Assembly (NCBI RefSeq): GCF_022376445.1
Contig: NW_025955163.1
Span: 1-64,000, forward strand
Reading direction: 5' to 3'
DNA length: 64,000 nucleotides
DNA from: Fomitopsis serialis
Taxonomy: Eukaryota; Basidiomycota; Agaricomycetes; Polyporales; Fomitopsidaceae
Part shown: positions 13,614 to 26,835 of the stretch, piece by piece
Position numbering within the stretch: position 1 is the stretch's first letter
How the letters are laid out: each line of letters begins with the position of its first letter
Position numbers and translations under genes: made by a program
Notes under the pieces: generated by a model
The model's database searches: none
What the model was told of the DNA's origin: nothing
The model's input: only the letters and a program-made list of their open reading frames with translations

Positions 13614-13942
13614 TCAACCGATGCGTGTCAGTACGTTGATTCTGGGAGAGGGCATGAGGAGGCAAGCGCATCATTCAACGATAAATACAGGTACTTACGG
13701 AATTTTGATAGTGCTGTCGGTGCCGTCGACTTTGATGACAGCAACCTGCATGGCCTGTGTCCCGTCAAAATACGAAAGGGGGATTGAAGATTGGGAGCCC
13801 ACCTCGACAGTTTCAATGGCCTGCACCGTACCATGCAATGCCTTGTTACCCTCGTAGAATGTAACGCGGCTGCCAGCCTAAAGTCCAAGATCATTGCCAG
13901 CCACATGAACACATTGGACATGCGCACCTGTATGTTGTCCAT
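13614..13942 (-). CDS. Small three-exon gene, 73-residue predicted protein
   Basis: This gene is too short for ordinary ORF calling but has a clean structure. Exon 1 is 13942-13928 (MDNIQ), exon 2 is 13877-13699, and exon 3 is 13641-13614, ending TGA. Introns are 50 and 57 bases with GT-AG ends (donors GTGCGC and GTAAGT; acceptors TTTAG and CCCAG). The spliced length is 222 bases, exactly 74 codons. The product starts MDNIQAGSRVTFYEGNKALH, continues GTVQAIETVEVG, contains MQVAVIKVDGTDSTIKIP and ends INVLTRIG. Short beta-strand-like blocks separated by Gly suggest an SH3/KOW/Tudor-like barrel, but that is inference. I do not recognise the family. No signal peptide or membrane segment. Confidence 0.6.
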
Positions 13943-15046
13943 CGCAAGGGCTGGATGGGTGAGACACTCTTGCCGGGCACTGGCCGGGGCAGTAGACGTT
14001 CCTCTTATACACCTTCGATCATTAGGGGGAGAGGGGCTAGAGCAGCCGTCAGTTCGCTCACCGGCAATGAAGTGTAAGTGATGAATTCGAATCCTTGAAT
14101 AGAAGAAGCGCATGAGAATACAGGTCAGCTCGTTCGGTACCAGCTGGAGAAACTTGTCAAGATGGATACGCCGACTTTTTGATCTCGTCATGATGCAGCG
14201 TGTTGAGGAAAAGGAGGTCCAAGCGGGTGAATGAACTGGGCTTTGCAATAGATGATCGTCGGCGCCAAGGTTACCTTCAAGAAGCGATCCTCCGAAGAGG
14301 AACAGAAGGACCAGCCCAGAACCCCAGGCTACAAGGAGAGATTGGTGAGGCAAAGTCTGACGGCTCACATAGGGAGACGGGAGACTACACAGAGTGCAGC
14401 TTCGCGGGAGAATTTCGATATGAAGAGGACAAAGCTGGAAAGAATCATAGAAGCGTCTCCACGAGCTGCGTATTGTACGTAAATTTAAAGCAGGCTGTAG
14501 GATCGACCACGCTGAAATCGGCCATGCGACAGGCCGCAGGGCCTAGGTCTTAGTGGCCAGTGAGTCAGACAACTCAAGTGTCCCTGGAACACTCATCTCC
14601 ATTGTGTCGTGGCATAAGTAGCGCACCGCCGAGTGCTCAGTTGAGGATCGCCTGACGCTGCCCAGGCCCGATATACGCTGCGCAAGAAGACTTGCGAGTT
14701 ACCTCAGCCCAAGGCCGGAGGTTGCCAGAAGTCGTAGTAGACACTTAATACAGGCTAGCTGAAGCGATCATTTCGAACAAGAGCAGTTGCAATTCAAACA
14801 GATGTCCGAGTCGGTCACGGTAGGTCGCGAGCATCTCCGGAGGTCGATGCAGCCGGTGATTAGAATCTCCCAGGCACGCTGAGTATGGTAGTCGCCCTGC
14901 CATTGGCATGCGCGTCACTACAGTACATTGCTTATGTAATTGTATCCCAGCGCGTGCCGAAGTGTGTGGCCGGCCTGGAAAGCAGGTTGCGCACAACCAC
15001 CATGCCTTCAACAACATCCAGAACAGCAGCACCCCCTCGTCATGAC
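13943..15046. other. Intergenic between divergent small gene and LST8
   Basis: This 1.1 kb lies upstream of both flanking genes, so it should hold both promoters. An open plus-strand stretch near 14252-14482 begins with a charged segment (GAKVTFKKRSSEEEQKDQ) but has no partner exons I could join. No TATA box clearly linked to either start was seen. Confidence 0.35.
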
Positions 15047-16545
15047 ATGTCTGTGATCCTAGCGACTGGCTCGTACGACCATGATATACGATTCTGGGAA
15101 GCTTGGAGTGGTATTTGCTCCAGAACGATCGCGCGGAAAGAGGAGTCAGGAGTGAGGACTACGCTTGTGTGTTCCCATGAAGTGAGCTGATGAACCCTTC
15201 TTGGACTCCAACAGCAAGTGAATCGTTTAGCAATATCTCCGGAGTGAGTCCGTTTCGTCCCTCGATACCTGAGCTCACTCGTGAGCGGGCTCTCAGTAAG
15301 CGTCTGCTGGCCGCAGCGATCCATAAGAAGATCAATATCTACGAGGTGGCCAGCACGTCTTCCACCCCCGTAGGTTCATCACTGGCAATTAAGAATCAGT
15401 TTGGTAGAGCTAAACCTATCCAGCTCATCACCTTCGAAGGACACACCATGAATATTACTTCGGTGTCTTTCCACAGTGAAGGCAAGTGGCTGGTTACTGG
15501 AAGTGAAGACGGAACGATCAAGATTTGGGATCTTCGGTATATTTGGAGGTCTTTGTGTCGTTCTCCTGACTGACCGGGCCGCTTCAGGAGTGCCCATCTC
15601 CACAGGAACTACGACAACGAGGCGCCCGGTAATTCTTAGGTCCCGTGTTCCGATTCCTTCGCAACGCTCACACTTCGCAGTCAACGACGTAGTGGTCCAT
15701 CCAAACCAGGGAGAACTCATTTCGTGTGACCAGGCCGGGCGGATCAAACAATGGGACCTCTCAGAGAACATCTGTACCCACGAACTGGTATATTTTCTCA
15801 TTGACATTCCATCGTGTCAATGCTGACTCTCGATATTCGTCTAGACCCCAGCTGGTGATACCCCAATGCGTTCTATCAGCCTTGCGTCGGATGGATCCTG
15901 CCTCGTTGCGGGAAATTACAAGGCGTGTTGACTCATGGATAATTCGCGGTGTAACGGACGGAACTGAACATCCAGACAGGGCAAGTGTTACGTTTGGAAG
16001 ATTAATGAGGAACGTTCAGAACTGCCTCGGTTTCAAGCTGTCACGAAGTTCCAGGCGCATAACAAATACTTGACGAGGTGTCTTCTGAGCCCTGACGTGA
16101 AGTAAGCAATAGATTAGCTCCTTGACATTCTTTCTTGATACCTTCAGCACACAGATATTTAGCCACCTGTTCCGCGGATACGACAGTCAAAATATGGTCC
16201 CTGACATCGTCATATGAATTCAGGCTCGAGAAGGTTCTTCAGGGACATCAACGATGGGTCTGGGATTGTGCGTTCAGTGCGGACTCAGCGTACCTCGTTA
16301 CAGGTGAGCTATAGGCCATTACGTACAGAAGTCACCAATGGCCGCTAAGTCCGTCTCCCTCTGCAGCGTCATCAGATCACACAGCGCGTCTGTGGGAAAT
16401 GGCCTCTGGCGAGACTGTTCGCCAGTACAACGGGCACCATAAAGGTTTGTGACTCCGTGTCCTATTCTGTGTCCTGTCCGCCACACGCTGACCGTTGTGG
16501 GATATAGCCACGGTGTGTTGCGCTTTACACGACGGCGCTGGCTAG
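15047..16545 (+). CDS. LST8: TOR complex subunit LST8, seven-bladed WD40 protein
   Basis: LST8 (mLST8/GbetaL) binds the TOR kinase domain in TORC1 and TORC2. Eleven exons: 15047-15151, 15215-15243, 15297-15369, 15424-15536, 15588-15628, 15681-15787, 15845-15922, 15980-16101, 16155-16303, 16367-16444 and 16508-16545 (TAG). The translation is continuous: [60 protein letters not shown] then [63 protein letters not shown] and CALHDGAG. The start shown matches the usual MSV N-terminus; an in-frame ATG 15 codons upstream (15002) is possible. Intron 15923-15979 begins GC rather than GT. No frame break was found. Confidence 0.93.
15923..15979 (+). other. GC-AG intron in LST8
   Basis: The exon must end at ...GGAAATTACAAG and resume GGCAAGTGTTACGTTTGG to give the conserved [11 protein letters not shown] block. 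The intron therefore starts GCGTGT and ends ACAG. Reading straight through meets TGA within two codons. Confidence 0.7.
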
Positions 16546-18357
16546 GGTTCTTCCCTCGAAAAATTTTGTACCTCGTGTACAGTACGTGTCGGAACGCTTC
16601 GCAGTAGCCAGCGCTGTACCTGGCGTGCAGCGGCGTTACAGCATCCGTGATTTGCTGTGTCCTACTGCAGGTCCGTGGATTCTAGTAAGTAGGGAGTGCC
16701 ATTCCGGAAGGCCATGCTCCGGCGGTCAATGGATTCTACGGCATGAGCCGTTGCGCCATTCCCCGAGTCTAGGCTCATATTCATTCTGTTAACCGCTCAT
16801 CGGATCGAGGACCGCCGACGAAATGGTGTTCGACCTGGTAGACGTCAAACATGACGAAGCGAGGAGGTGAGGATCTTGTTCCGCGCTAGAAGCAGTCTAA
16901 AGTCTTGATGGCGATCTCTAGTCAGTCCGGGGTCGATTGGGCTACACGACATCGGCGCAAACTGGACCCGCTTCGGCGCGGTGAACGGGGTGCTGGCTCA
17001 ATGTGATAACGCACGTGTCGATCGGCCTACTAAGCAGCAGTGGCTATCGTTGACTCTGAGCCGTCTGCCGAGTTTCCGTTCAGTCTGCGATACAAAAGCG
17101 GGCTGCGTTGGTGACATTTCGCAAATCTACGTTCAGCGTCAGCTCGCTGGAGCACCGCTCTTCTGACTGCTCAGATCCGCTCAGACTGCGAGGCATCGAT
17201 GCGTCAGGAGGTGTTATCGTGGAGTCTTCGCCCCGCGGCGATGTTCATTTATGAACCAGTTCGTTCATGCTCAAGGTTGCAGGGTTTCGACTGGCCGACA
17301 TGCCCGCGCATCCCAGCTACTATTACCGTGTGCTGAACAACTTACGTCCCCGAATAGGAGTGGAGACCCGAGGCAGGAGGACCCGATAGAGGTGTATAGA
17401 GTTTCTTGCGGATCCCACTACGGTCTTTGCTGAGATTGGCATACGAACCCTCTTCCCCCCGCCCCTGACGGGCATTCCAACATATAGCGTGGTTGTATTC
17501 AGAGCGGGCGCGCCGCGGCGGCTTCGAGGCTAGGTGCAGTCTGCAGAACCTAGATCATCGCCAGGTGCGTCGAGCTCGAGCTTCTTGACACGTCGTTCCC
17601 CCCGATCATCTTTTATATGTATGGCAACGAAGCATGCACGTTCAGAGGTACTATAGGTGCCCAAGTCGCCATGGCTCTTGGCGCATACTTACGCTTTGAC
17701 GCCTTTCCAAGCTGTGTACAACATGTTCGAATTTGAATATGATGAATTTCGGTGATCCCGTTCCCGCAGCCGCCGGGCTACGAGCGGATGTTCAATTCTT
17801 CCTCATTGATCGACGGAGTGCGCAGGACTCGGAGTGCCTGCATCTTTCCGCCCCTGCGATAAGAAATGAAGAGGAAGCTTGATTTCGAGAGGCCCCCGGC
17901 AAGATAAAAATGTCATTTGTGATCGACGGATGCTATGCGAAGGCGATCTCCGCAGGCCTTCCCCTCGCTGGTGCAGGTGTGCAGGCGGGCGCAGCGAGGG
18001 CGGCGGGAGGCCTGGCTCTGGCTGGCTTCCGGCGGATGGCCGCGGGGGGCTGTCGCGCGCGGGGCATGACAAGAGCGGGCGCCGTGATTGGCCGGCCAAG
18101 GCGGGGAGCGGGCGCCTAGGGGCCGGGAGCGGTGTGGCGATCGGTTTTCCGGAAGAGAAATATTCGCTTTCTCCTGGCTCACTCGGATTCCTTCGGGTCG
18201 CCGGGGCGTGAACGTTCTCCAAGTGACTCCATCCGTCGCCCACTCGCATAGAAATTCAGACTCACACCTCCTCTCGCTGCCGCCATCTCCTCAGCAGGAA
18301 CCATCGCATCCCAGCACTTCCTGCCAGCTGCCGTCTACAGAGCTTACCTCTCGTTCT
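16546..18357. other. Intergenic upstream of GLT1
   Basis: No recognisable gene in 1.8 kb. The last 450 bases (about 17900-18200) turn strongly GC-rich, which opens Pro/Gly/Ala-rich ORFs on both strands that look like compositional artefacts. This part is the likely promoter and 5' leader of the glutamate synthase gene. Confidence 0.4.
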
Positions 18358-21300
18358 ATGGCCATCGCGGACTCTCATACCCCCTCTGAATTCCTGGATC
18401 ATCCCCTACCCGTGTCCGACGACGACACTCAAAATGGTTTCAACACCGTAGCACGCGACCCCACCTCCTGGGACGGCGCCCTGCCCGCCAGCCAGGGTCT
18501 ATACGAAAATCAGTACGAGAAGGATTCTTGTGGTGTCGGCTTCATTTGCCAAATCAAGGGCGAGCAGAGCCACAAGATCGTCTCGGATGCGCGACAGCTT
18601 CTCTGCGCGATGACCCACCGCGGGGCGACAGGCGCAGACAGCCGTGATGGCGATGGTGCTGGTGTCATGACAGGTATTCCTCACCTCTTCTTCAAGCGTG
18701 AGGCCGAGCGAGACATCGGCGCCGAGTTGCCCGACGCTGGGCAGTATGCCGTCGGAAACGTCTTCTTCAGGGCGAACGACCCTGTTGGCATGCAGAAGCA
18801 GCAGGCCGTGTTCTCCAAAATCGCAGGGGATCTGGGCCTGCGCGTTCTAGGATGGAGGGAGGTGCCTACTGACGGGACGATCTTGGGTCCTGCTGCTGCT
18901 AGTAAGGAGCCTACCATCATGCAGCCTTTCGTTGTGCTCCGATCCCACTACGGAGACGGCAATACCCCTCGCGGCAGCGCATTTGATGCTACCCACTTCG
19001 AACGTCAACTTTACGTCCTCCGTAAGCACGCTACCCATAGCATGTGAGTTGCCTTTCCCCTCTTATCCCATGTCAAAGCTGAAGCGCTGTGAAGCACACT
19101 CTCGAAAGGCTTCTACGTCTGCTCCCTCTCGAGCAAGAACATCGTTTACAAGGGCCAGCTCTCCCCGCCGCAAGTCTACAACTACTACCATGACCTGAAC
19201 CACGTGCTCTACAGCTCTCACTTCGCGCTCGTACACTCCCGTTTCTCTACCAACACATTCCCCAGCTGGGACCGCGCGCAACCCATGAGATGGGCTGCCC
19301 ATAATGGTAAGATTCTCCTGCGGATTTACCTGGTCTGGCGTTGAACATTCCCTCGTTAGGTGAGATTAACACCATCCGTGGCAACAAGAACTGGATGCGC
19401 GCACGCGAGGGTGTTCTATCTTCTTCCCACTTCGGTGACCAGCTCGATCTGCTTTACCCGATCATCGAGTCCGGCGGATCTGACTCCGCGGCGTTTGATA
19501 ACGTTCTCGAGCTATTGGTTGTCAACGGCGTCTTGACGCTCCCAGAGTCCGTGATGATGTTGATCCCCGAGGCGTGGCAGGGGAACGACACCATGGAGCC
19601 GGGGAAGGCGGCCTTCTATAATTGGGCAGCCTGTTTGCAAGAGCCATGGGACGGTCCTGCGCTCTTCGCGTTCAGCGATGGCCGCTACTGCGGTGCCAAC
19701 CTCGACCGGAATGGCTTGCGTCCCTGCCGGTACGTCGTGACGAACGAGGACATCATTGTTTGTGCGTCCGAGGTGGGCGCCGTCTTCATCCCTCCAGAGA
19801 AGGTCGTCTCGAAGGGCCGCCTCAAGCCCGGGCGCATGCTCCTCGTCGACACTGTGGAGGGCCGCATCGTCGACGACAAGGAGTTGAAGCAGAGCACCGC
19901 CGCCAAGCAGAACTTTGCTTCGTGGATCGAGACGCATGTCCTGCATGTCCCGAACATCGTCAAGCGCGTCAAGCGTTCGCAGTCCATTGACCCCGTCATC
20001 GACGAGTACTCGCTGAGCACGGACCCGAAGCTCCTCGCGTTCGGATACACCGTCGAACAGCTCAACATGCTTCTCCTGCCCATGGTCACCGACGGTAAGG
20101 AGGCGCTTGGCTCTATGGGCAACGACGCGCCGCTCGCATGCATGTCCACGCAATGCCGCCTCATCTACGAGTACTTCCGCCAGCTCTTCGCTCAGGTGAC
20201 GAACCCTCCTATCGACCCGATCCGCGAGAGCATCGTCATGTCGCTCGAGGCGTACATCGGGCCCGAGGGCAACCTGCTCGAGATGAACCCGCAGCAGTGC
20301 CAACGCATCCTCCTCCGCTCCCCCATCCTCACCATGGAGGAGATGAACGCGATGAAGAGCCTGAAGTACGCGTACTCGACCTGGCCGTCGCGCGTCATCG
20401 ACATCACCTTCCCGAAGGAGCAAGGCCTGCCGGGATACCGGGTCGCGCTCGAGCGCGTCTGCAGCGAGGCGATGGAGGCTATCGAGGAGGGCGTGAAGGT
20501 CATCGTCCTCTCGGACCGCGCGACTGGCATCGACCGCATCCCCTTGTCGGCTTTGATCGCTGTCGGCGGTGTTCATCAGCACTTGGTCGCGCAGAAGAAG
20601 CGCGCCAAGGTCGCCCTGCTCGTCGAGACCGGCGAGGCGCGCGAGGTTCACCACCTTTGCGTTCTCCTGGGTTATGGCGCTGACGGTATTTGCCCGTGGC
20701 TGGCGCTGGAGTGTATCCACAAGGTTGTTCGCGAGGGCTTGTGAGTATCGATACCATTCGGTACATGAGGGCCTTGCTCACCACGTCCTACAGGGTCAAG
20801 GACAACAAGACCTACGAGGAGCTTCTGGAGAACTTCCGCCACTCCGTTGACAGCGGCATCCTCAAGGTCATGTCCAAGATGGGTATCTCCACGCTGCAGT
20901 CGTACAAGGGCGCGCAGATCTTCGAGGCGCTCGGCCTGCACACCGAGGTCATCGAGGCGTGTTTCACGGGCACCGCGAGCCGTGTACAGGGTGCTACGTT
21001 CGACCTCCTAGCGATGGACGCGTTTGAGATGCACGAGCGCGGATGGCCGACGCGCGACACCGTCCTCCCTCCGGGCATGCCCGAGTCTGGCGACTACCAC
21101 TGGCGCTCCGGCGGCGAGGCGCACATCAACGACCCGTCCGGCGTCGCGAACCTCCAGGACGCTGTGCGCGAGAAGAACCAGCGCGCGTACGACGCGTACG
21201 CGGACAATGCGAACCAGCAAACTCGCCACGTGCATCTGCGAGGCTTGCTCGACTTCCGCTACGAGAACGCTACTCCTATCCCCATCGAGCAAGTCGAGCC

Positions 21301-24300
21301 GTGGAGCGAGATCGTGCGCCGCTTCGTCACTGGCGCGATGTCGTACGGTTCGATCTCGATGGAAGCGCACTCGACGCTCGCCATCGCCATGAACCGTCTC
21401 GGCGGCAAGTCGAACACGGGTGAGGGTGGGGAGGACGCGGAGCGTTCGCTGGTCCTAGCGAACGGCGATACGATGCGGTCCGCGATCAAGCAGGTCGCGT
21501 CCGGTCGTTTCGGTGTCACCTCGAACTACCTCGCCGACGCGAACGAGCTGCAGATCAAGATGGCGCAGGGCGCGAAGCCCGGAGAGGGCGGTGAGCTGCC
21601 TGGTCACAAGGTCTCTACGTCCATCGCTCGCACTCGTCACTCGACCGCCGGCGTCGGTCTCATCTCGCCCCCGCCTCACCACGACATCTACTCCATTGAG
21701 GATCTGAAGCAGCTCATCTACGACCTGAAGTGCTCGAACCCTCGCGCGCGTGTCTCCGTGAAGCTTGTCTCAGAGGTCGGCGTCGGTATCGTCGCCAGCG
21801 GTGTCGCGAAGGCGAAGGCAGACCACATCCTGATCTCTGGCCACGACGGTGGTACAGGTGCTTCGCGCTGGACGGGTATCAAGCACGCTGGTCTGCCGTG
21901 GGAGCTTGGTTTGGCTGAGACGCATCAGACCCTCGTCTTGAACGACCTTCGTGGCCGTGTCACTGTGCAGACGGACGGTCAGATCAGGACGGGCCGTGAC
22001 ATCGCCATCGCATGTCTTCTGGGTGCCGAGGAGTGGGGCTTTGCTACTACGCCTCTCATCGCTATGGGCTGTATCATGATGAGGAAGTGTCACTGTAAGT
22101 TCTGATCCCATGGTTGCCCCGCACCTTGTGTACTTTGTGTACTAATCGTGCATCGCAGTGAACACTTGCCCAGTCGGTATCGCCACCCAGGACCCTCAGC
22201 TGCGCGCGAAGTTCGCTGGTCAGCCCGAACAGGTCATCAATTTCTTCTATTACATCGCCGAGGAACTCCGTGCCTACATGGCGAAGCTTGGTTTCCGTAC
22301 CATCAACGAGATGGTTGGTCGCGCGGACATGCTCAAGGTCGACGAGAAGCTCCGCACGCCGAAGACCGCGCACCTCGACCTCTCCGCGATCCTCAAGCCT
22401 GCGTGGCAGATGCGCCGCGGTGCGGCCACGTATCGTGTCCGTCCCCAGGACCACAAGCTCTACATCCGCCTCGACAACAAGTTCATCGACGAGTCCGAGC
22501 CCGCTCTTACGAAGGGCCTGCCTGTCCATATCGAGTGTGACGTCACGAACACCGACCGCGCACTTGGCACTTCGTTGTCATATCGGGTTTCCAAGCTTTA
22601 CGGCGAGGAGGGCCTGCCCAGGGACACCATCCACATCAACATGAGCGGATCTGCCGGACAGTCTCTCGGCGCATTCCTTGCTCCTGGTATCACGATTGAG
22701 CTGGAGGGTGACGCAAACGACTACGTGGGCAAGGGCTTGTCCGGTGGTCGCCTGATCCTGTACCCTCCGAAGCAGTCCACGTTCAAGGCCGAGGAGAACA
22801 TCATTGCCGGCAACGTTTGTCTGTACGGCGCGACGTCGGGTGAGGCGTTCATTCGTGGAGTCGCCGCGGAGCGTTTCGCAGTCAGAAACTCCGGTGCCAA
22901 CGCCGTCGTAGAGGGAACTGGTGACCATGGCTGCGAGTACATGACTGGCGGCCGTGTGGTCGTTCTCGGAAGCACCGGACGGAACTTCGCCGCCGGTATG
23001 AGCGGAGGAATTGCCTACGTTCTGGACACTGCGCACACATTCGCCTCTAAGGTTAACATGGAGATGGTGGAACTTGGAAAGGTCACCGATCCCCGTGAGA
23101 TCGCGCAGCTGCGTGGGTTGATCGAGGACCATCGCCACTACACCGGATCTGAGGTCGCAGATCGTGTCCTCCATGACTTCCATCATTTGCTTCCGCTATT
23201 CGTCCGCGTCATGCCCATGGATTACAAGCGTGTGCTCGAGGAGCAGGCTGTCAAGGCCAAGGAGGAGAAGATGCGGCAAAGCGTGGTCGACCTCATTCCG
23301 TCGCGGACCGCGAGCCAGGTTGACCTGGCTTCGGAAGGTCTCGAGGACATCCTCACCCCGAAGGAGCGTCCTCTTTTGACTCCCATGCGTTCATCCTCGA
23401 AGGCTCGCCACGAGCCTCTGATGCTTGATATGGAGGATTCCTTGGTGGACGATGCCACGACAAAGCAGCGTTTGAATAAGCTGGACAAGACACGCGGATT
23501 CATGAAATACAAGCGTCTCACGGAGACGTACCGCCCCCTCGCAAGCGGGTCAAGGACTGGAAGGAGATCTCCACACGCCTGACTGAGGAAGAACTGAAGT
23601 ACCAGTCCGCGCGTTGCATGGATTGCGGTGTTCCGTTCTGCCAGTCCGATACCGGCTGCCCGATTTCCAATATCATTCCCAAGTGGAACGACCTCGTCTT
23701 CAAGAATCAATGGCAAGATGCGCTGAACCGTCTTCTGATGACGAACAATTTCCCCGAGTTCACAGGTCGTGTGTGCCCTGCGCCTTGCGAGGGTGCATGC
23801 GTGCTGGGTATAAATGAACAGCCGGTGGGTATTAAGAGCATTGAATGCGCCATCATCGACAAGGTGTGTTACTTCGGACCTTCTTCCTTGCGTCCTTGTC
23901 TGATGCGCATGTGCAGGGCTTCGAGATGGGGTGGATGCAACCCAAGATCCCTCAGTTCCGTACGGGCCGCAAGATTGCTATCATTGGGGCTGGACCAGCA
24001 GGTTTGGCTTGCGCAGACCAATTGAACAAGGCTGGCCACATCGTTACGGTGTACGACCGTAATGATCGCATGGGTGGTCTTCTCATGTACGGCATCCCGA
24101 AGTGAGTGCTTTCCGCTGTCTGGAGTGAGAGACGCGTTCTAACTTTGCATCAGTATGAAGCTCGACAAGTCGGTCGTGCAGCGGCGCCTGGATCTTATGG
24201 CCGCCGAGGGCGTGGTGAGTATCCCATGATCAACGACTGCGAGATTGCGTTAACTGATACGGTCGTAGACGTTCGTGCCCAACACGCACGTTGGCAAGGA

Positions 24301-25415
24301 TATCGATGTCAACGACCTCCGTGCCGAGAACGACGCCGTCATCATGTCCACCGGTGCTACATGGCCTCGTGATTTGAAGATCCCCCACCGTGAAGCCGAT
24401 GGTATTCATTTCGCCATGGAGTACCTGCAGGTACGCTAGCAGTATCCTCGTCCCTTCTGAGTGGCGCTAACAAGCCTTTTGTAGCTGAACACGAAGTCCC
24501 TGCTGGATTCTGAGCTCCAAAACGGCAACTATATCAGCGCGAAGGGCAAGGACGTCATCGTCATCGGTGGCGGTGATACTGGAAACGACTGCATTGGCAC
24601 TGCGATGCGTCACGGAGCCAAATCGGTCACGAACTTCGAGCTACTCCCCAAGCCGCCTGCTGCTAGAGGAAGAGATAACCCGTGGCCGCAGTGGCCGAGG
24701 TGAGTGTGATCTTCTCCCGCGATACAATAGAGAGGTACTGATGATCTGCGTCGCAATTCAGGGTCTTCCGTACCGATTACGGACATACCGAAGTCGCGGC
24801 TCACTTTGGCAATGGTACGTATCGAGTGCTGTCATATGGCATCGATTCGCTCATGTTTGTATGGTTGCAGATCCCCGTGAATACTGCATCTCCACCAAGG
24901 ACTTCGTCGTGGATGATGAGGGCAAGCTCGCAGGACTGAACACTGTTCGTGTCGAGTGGACGAAGGACAGTGGTGGACGCTGGAAGATGGAGGAGGTCCC
25001 CGGCTCCGAGAAATTCTTCCCGGCACAGCTTGTCTTCCTTGCTCTCGGTTTCCTTGGACCCGAGTCTGACGCTATCAAGGCTCTTGGCCTCAAGCAGGAC
25101 GCCCGGTCGAACATCCAGACGCCGCAGAAAAGTTACCACACCAGCGTCGATGGTGTCTTCGCCGCCGGTGACTGCCGCCGTGGCCAGTCTCTAATCGTCT
25201 GGGGTATCAAGTGAGTATCTATACATGAATGTATATGATCAGCGTCTGACCGCGTCATTTACAGCGAGGGACGCATGTGCGCTGCTGAGGTCGACAGGTG
25301 GCTCAGCGGTGGTAAGACGAGATTGCCTGATGACGGAGGGATCAAGAAGCGGGTCTTCATTCCCCCCGCGAGCACGCTCTCGAGTGGAACGCAGGTAGTG
25401 CAGGTCGAGGCTTAA
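18358..25415 (+). CDS. GLT1: Glutamate synthase [NAD(P)H], single-chain GOGAT
   Basis: Converts glutamine and 2-oxoglutarate to two glutamates using NAD(P)H. Thirteen exons: 18358-19043, 19095-19306, 19360-20740, 20794-22094, 22159-23863, 23917-24101, 24154-24214, 24269-24430, 24485-24699, 24762-24814, 24871-25210 and 25265-25415, counting the 22159-23863 exon as two reading segments because of a break. With one restored base the spliced length is about 2150 residues, the normal fungal size. Domains: propeptide of about 57 residues before the glutaminase nucleophile Cys58 ([10 protein letters not shown]), class-II amidotransferase, central and FMN domains, the 3Fe-4S cysteines in [16 protein letters not shown], the GXGXG-type glucosidase-like domain, and the small-subunit part with [10 protein letters not shown] and [14 protein letters not shown]. 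One C appears missing from the C-run at 23534-23538, shifting the frame; the next residues are fully conserved. Confidence 0.96.
23533..23539 (+). other. Frame break in GLT1 at a C homopolymer
   Basis: The run of five C at the join [15 protein letters not shown] needs six C to keep frame. Upstream ([12 protein letters not shown]) and downstream ([12 protein letters not shown]) are both conserved and directly adjacent, so no intron is involved. Confidence 0.8.
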
Positions 25416-25696
25416 ACGGGCGCGAGGGTCACTCTGGTTGTCTATTTCATGATTGCTATGCATCTGACGAACGGCTACGCTTGTATAATTCACTTCAACA
25501 CTACGTCTACGCTACGTTGTATGAGTAGTTCACTACGATATGGCAACATTGTATCGAATATAGTTTGCTTTCACCTGAGGATACATCGGAGCGAGACTGA
25601 AGTACATTGACTCAGCAGCGGGTATAATACAAAGATGGATGGATACATATGAATAACGACAAGCCGAGGCCTCAACGTTTCGACATACACAGGCAC

Positions 25697-26835
25697 TCAT
25701 CGCATTTGCTCTTCTTCGTAAATACGCACACCACCTTTGCCCCAAGATTCGAGGATGGCCTTCCCAGCACCCGTAGGTTGGGTGAACGCGATCTCACCCT
25801 TCCTGGGGTCGAGGGGGCATCCCAGAATGAAGTTCTGCGCCGCGGCGGTGAGCAAGTGTGTCGCTACACCGAGTCGGCGATGGGTAGAAGAGACAAATAG
25901 GCGAGGAATGCCCATAGGGGTCGGAAGCGGAGCAGGGTGGACGTATAAATTCGTCGACGTGTCGACAGGTATCAAACTGTGGAGGGGACGGCGAGCGGGA
26001 GCTGCGCTACCGGGCGCAGGATTAGAGGTGCGCGCTGCGAGATCGGCGTCGGTCGCGATGGCCATGGCGGTGGAGATACGCTGTGCGATGACACAGCCGA
26101 CGATCTTCTCGCGTGGGGTGAGGGATGTGCTCGAAGATGTGGAGAGGAGAAAGAGGTAGATCTTGCATTGTTTGAGGACAGCTGGAGAAAGCGGAGGAGA
26201 GGACAGAGCGAGGCTCATCGTCTCGAGGAGTATGGTGAGCTACAAAGGACATGCATCGTAAGAACCCCTTGAACGAGATGTAGGAACTAAATTCATCATA
26301 CCTTGGCACCGATCTTGCCCCCTACGTCTGGACGGAAGCTGACCATGCGACCCTTGGTGCCGTTCTTCAGCTTCACACCTGTGGCCAACTCCTCAACATT
26401 TGCCTTCGACGCCTCGCGCTCTTCTTCGCGGCCCCATTCGAGGCCGCGTTGCACCCTAGCGCAGTGCTTCCGGTGGAGACTTTCATCGTCGGGAGCACCC
26501 ATGGTGTACGAGAGGTCGCAGCGCTCGCACGTCTTGAGAACAGTGACGTCAAGCGCGAAATGCAGCTGAGTGAGCTTCTGCTGCTTCTTGGATGCGTCGG
26601 CGGCGCCTTTCTTGCCCTTCTGTACGTCTTTGCCCTTGACAGAGCCTAGGACAGACTTGCGCGGCCTCTTGGAAGAGGGCGAGGGAGAGTTTGGCGCGGA
26701 GGAGTCCTCGAGGAAGGAGCGCTTTCGCTTCACAGGTGGTGGAGAGCTTGAGGCGAGGTCGGACGGCGGCGTGGACGGCATAGGGGGCAGGCGAGAAGCC
26801 CGTGTAGTGTATGTTCGTTTGAGGTCAGGAGCCAT
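25697..26835 (-). CDS. ECO1: Sister-chromatid cohesion N-acetyltransferase ECO1
   Basis: Acetylates the cohesin subunit SMC3 in S phase to establish cohesion. Two exons, 26835-26302 and 26239-25697, joined across a 62-base GT-AG intron, give 358 residues. The N-terminal third is basic and Ser/Pro-rich. A C2H2 zinc finger follows (CERCDLSYTMGAPDDESLHR then KHC). The second exon holds the acetyltransferase fold: EKIVGCVIAQRI, then the acetyl-CoA-binding block GIPRLFVSSTHRRLGVATHL, and the terminal FTQPTGAGKAILESWGKGG. All family hallmarks are present, with no break. It is convergent with GLT1, with only about 280 bases between stops. Confidence 0.93.

Noticed and set aside
17803..18249. Pro-rich minus-strand and Gly/Ala-rich plus-strand frames before GLT1
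   Set aside because: GC-rich promoter composition explains both; no splice sites or domains.
19512..20720. 402-codon minus-strand frame
   Set aside because: It lies antisense to conserved GLT1 exon 3; third-position GC bias in a highly expressed gene opens the opposite strand. Its translation is Arg/Asp/Leu-rich with no domain.
23533..23539. GLT1 as a pseudogene or as programmed frameshifting
   Set aside because: The rest of about 2150 residues and all splice sites are intact, the break sits in a C-run, and several unrelated genes show the same kind of loss; a sequencing error is simpler.
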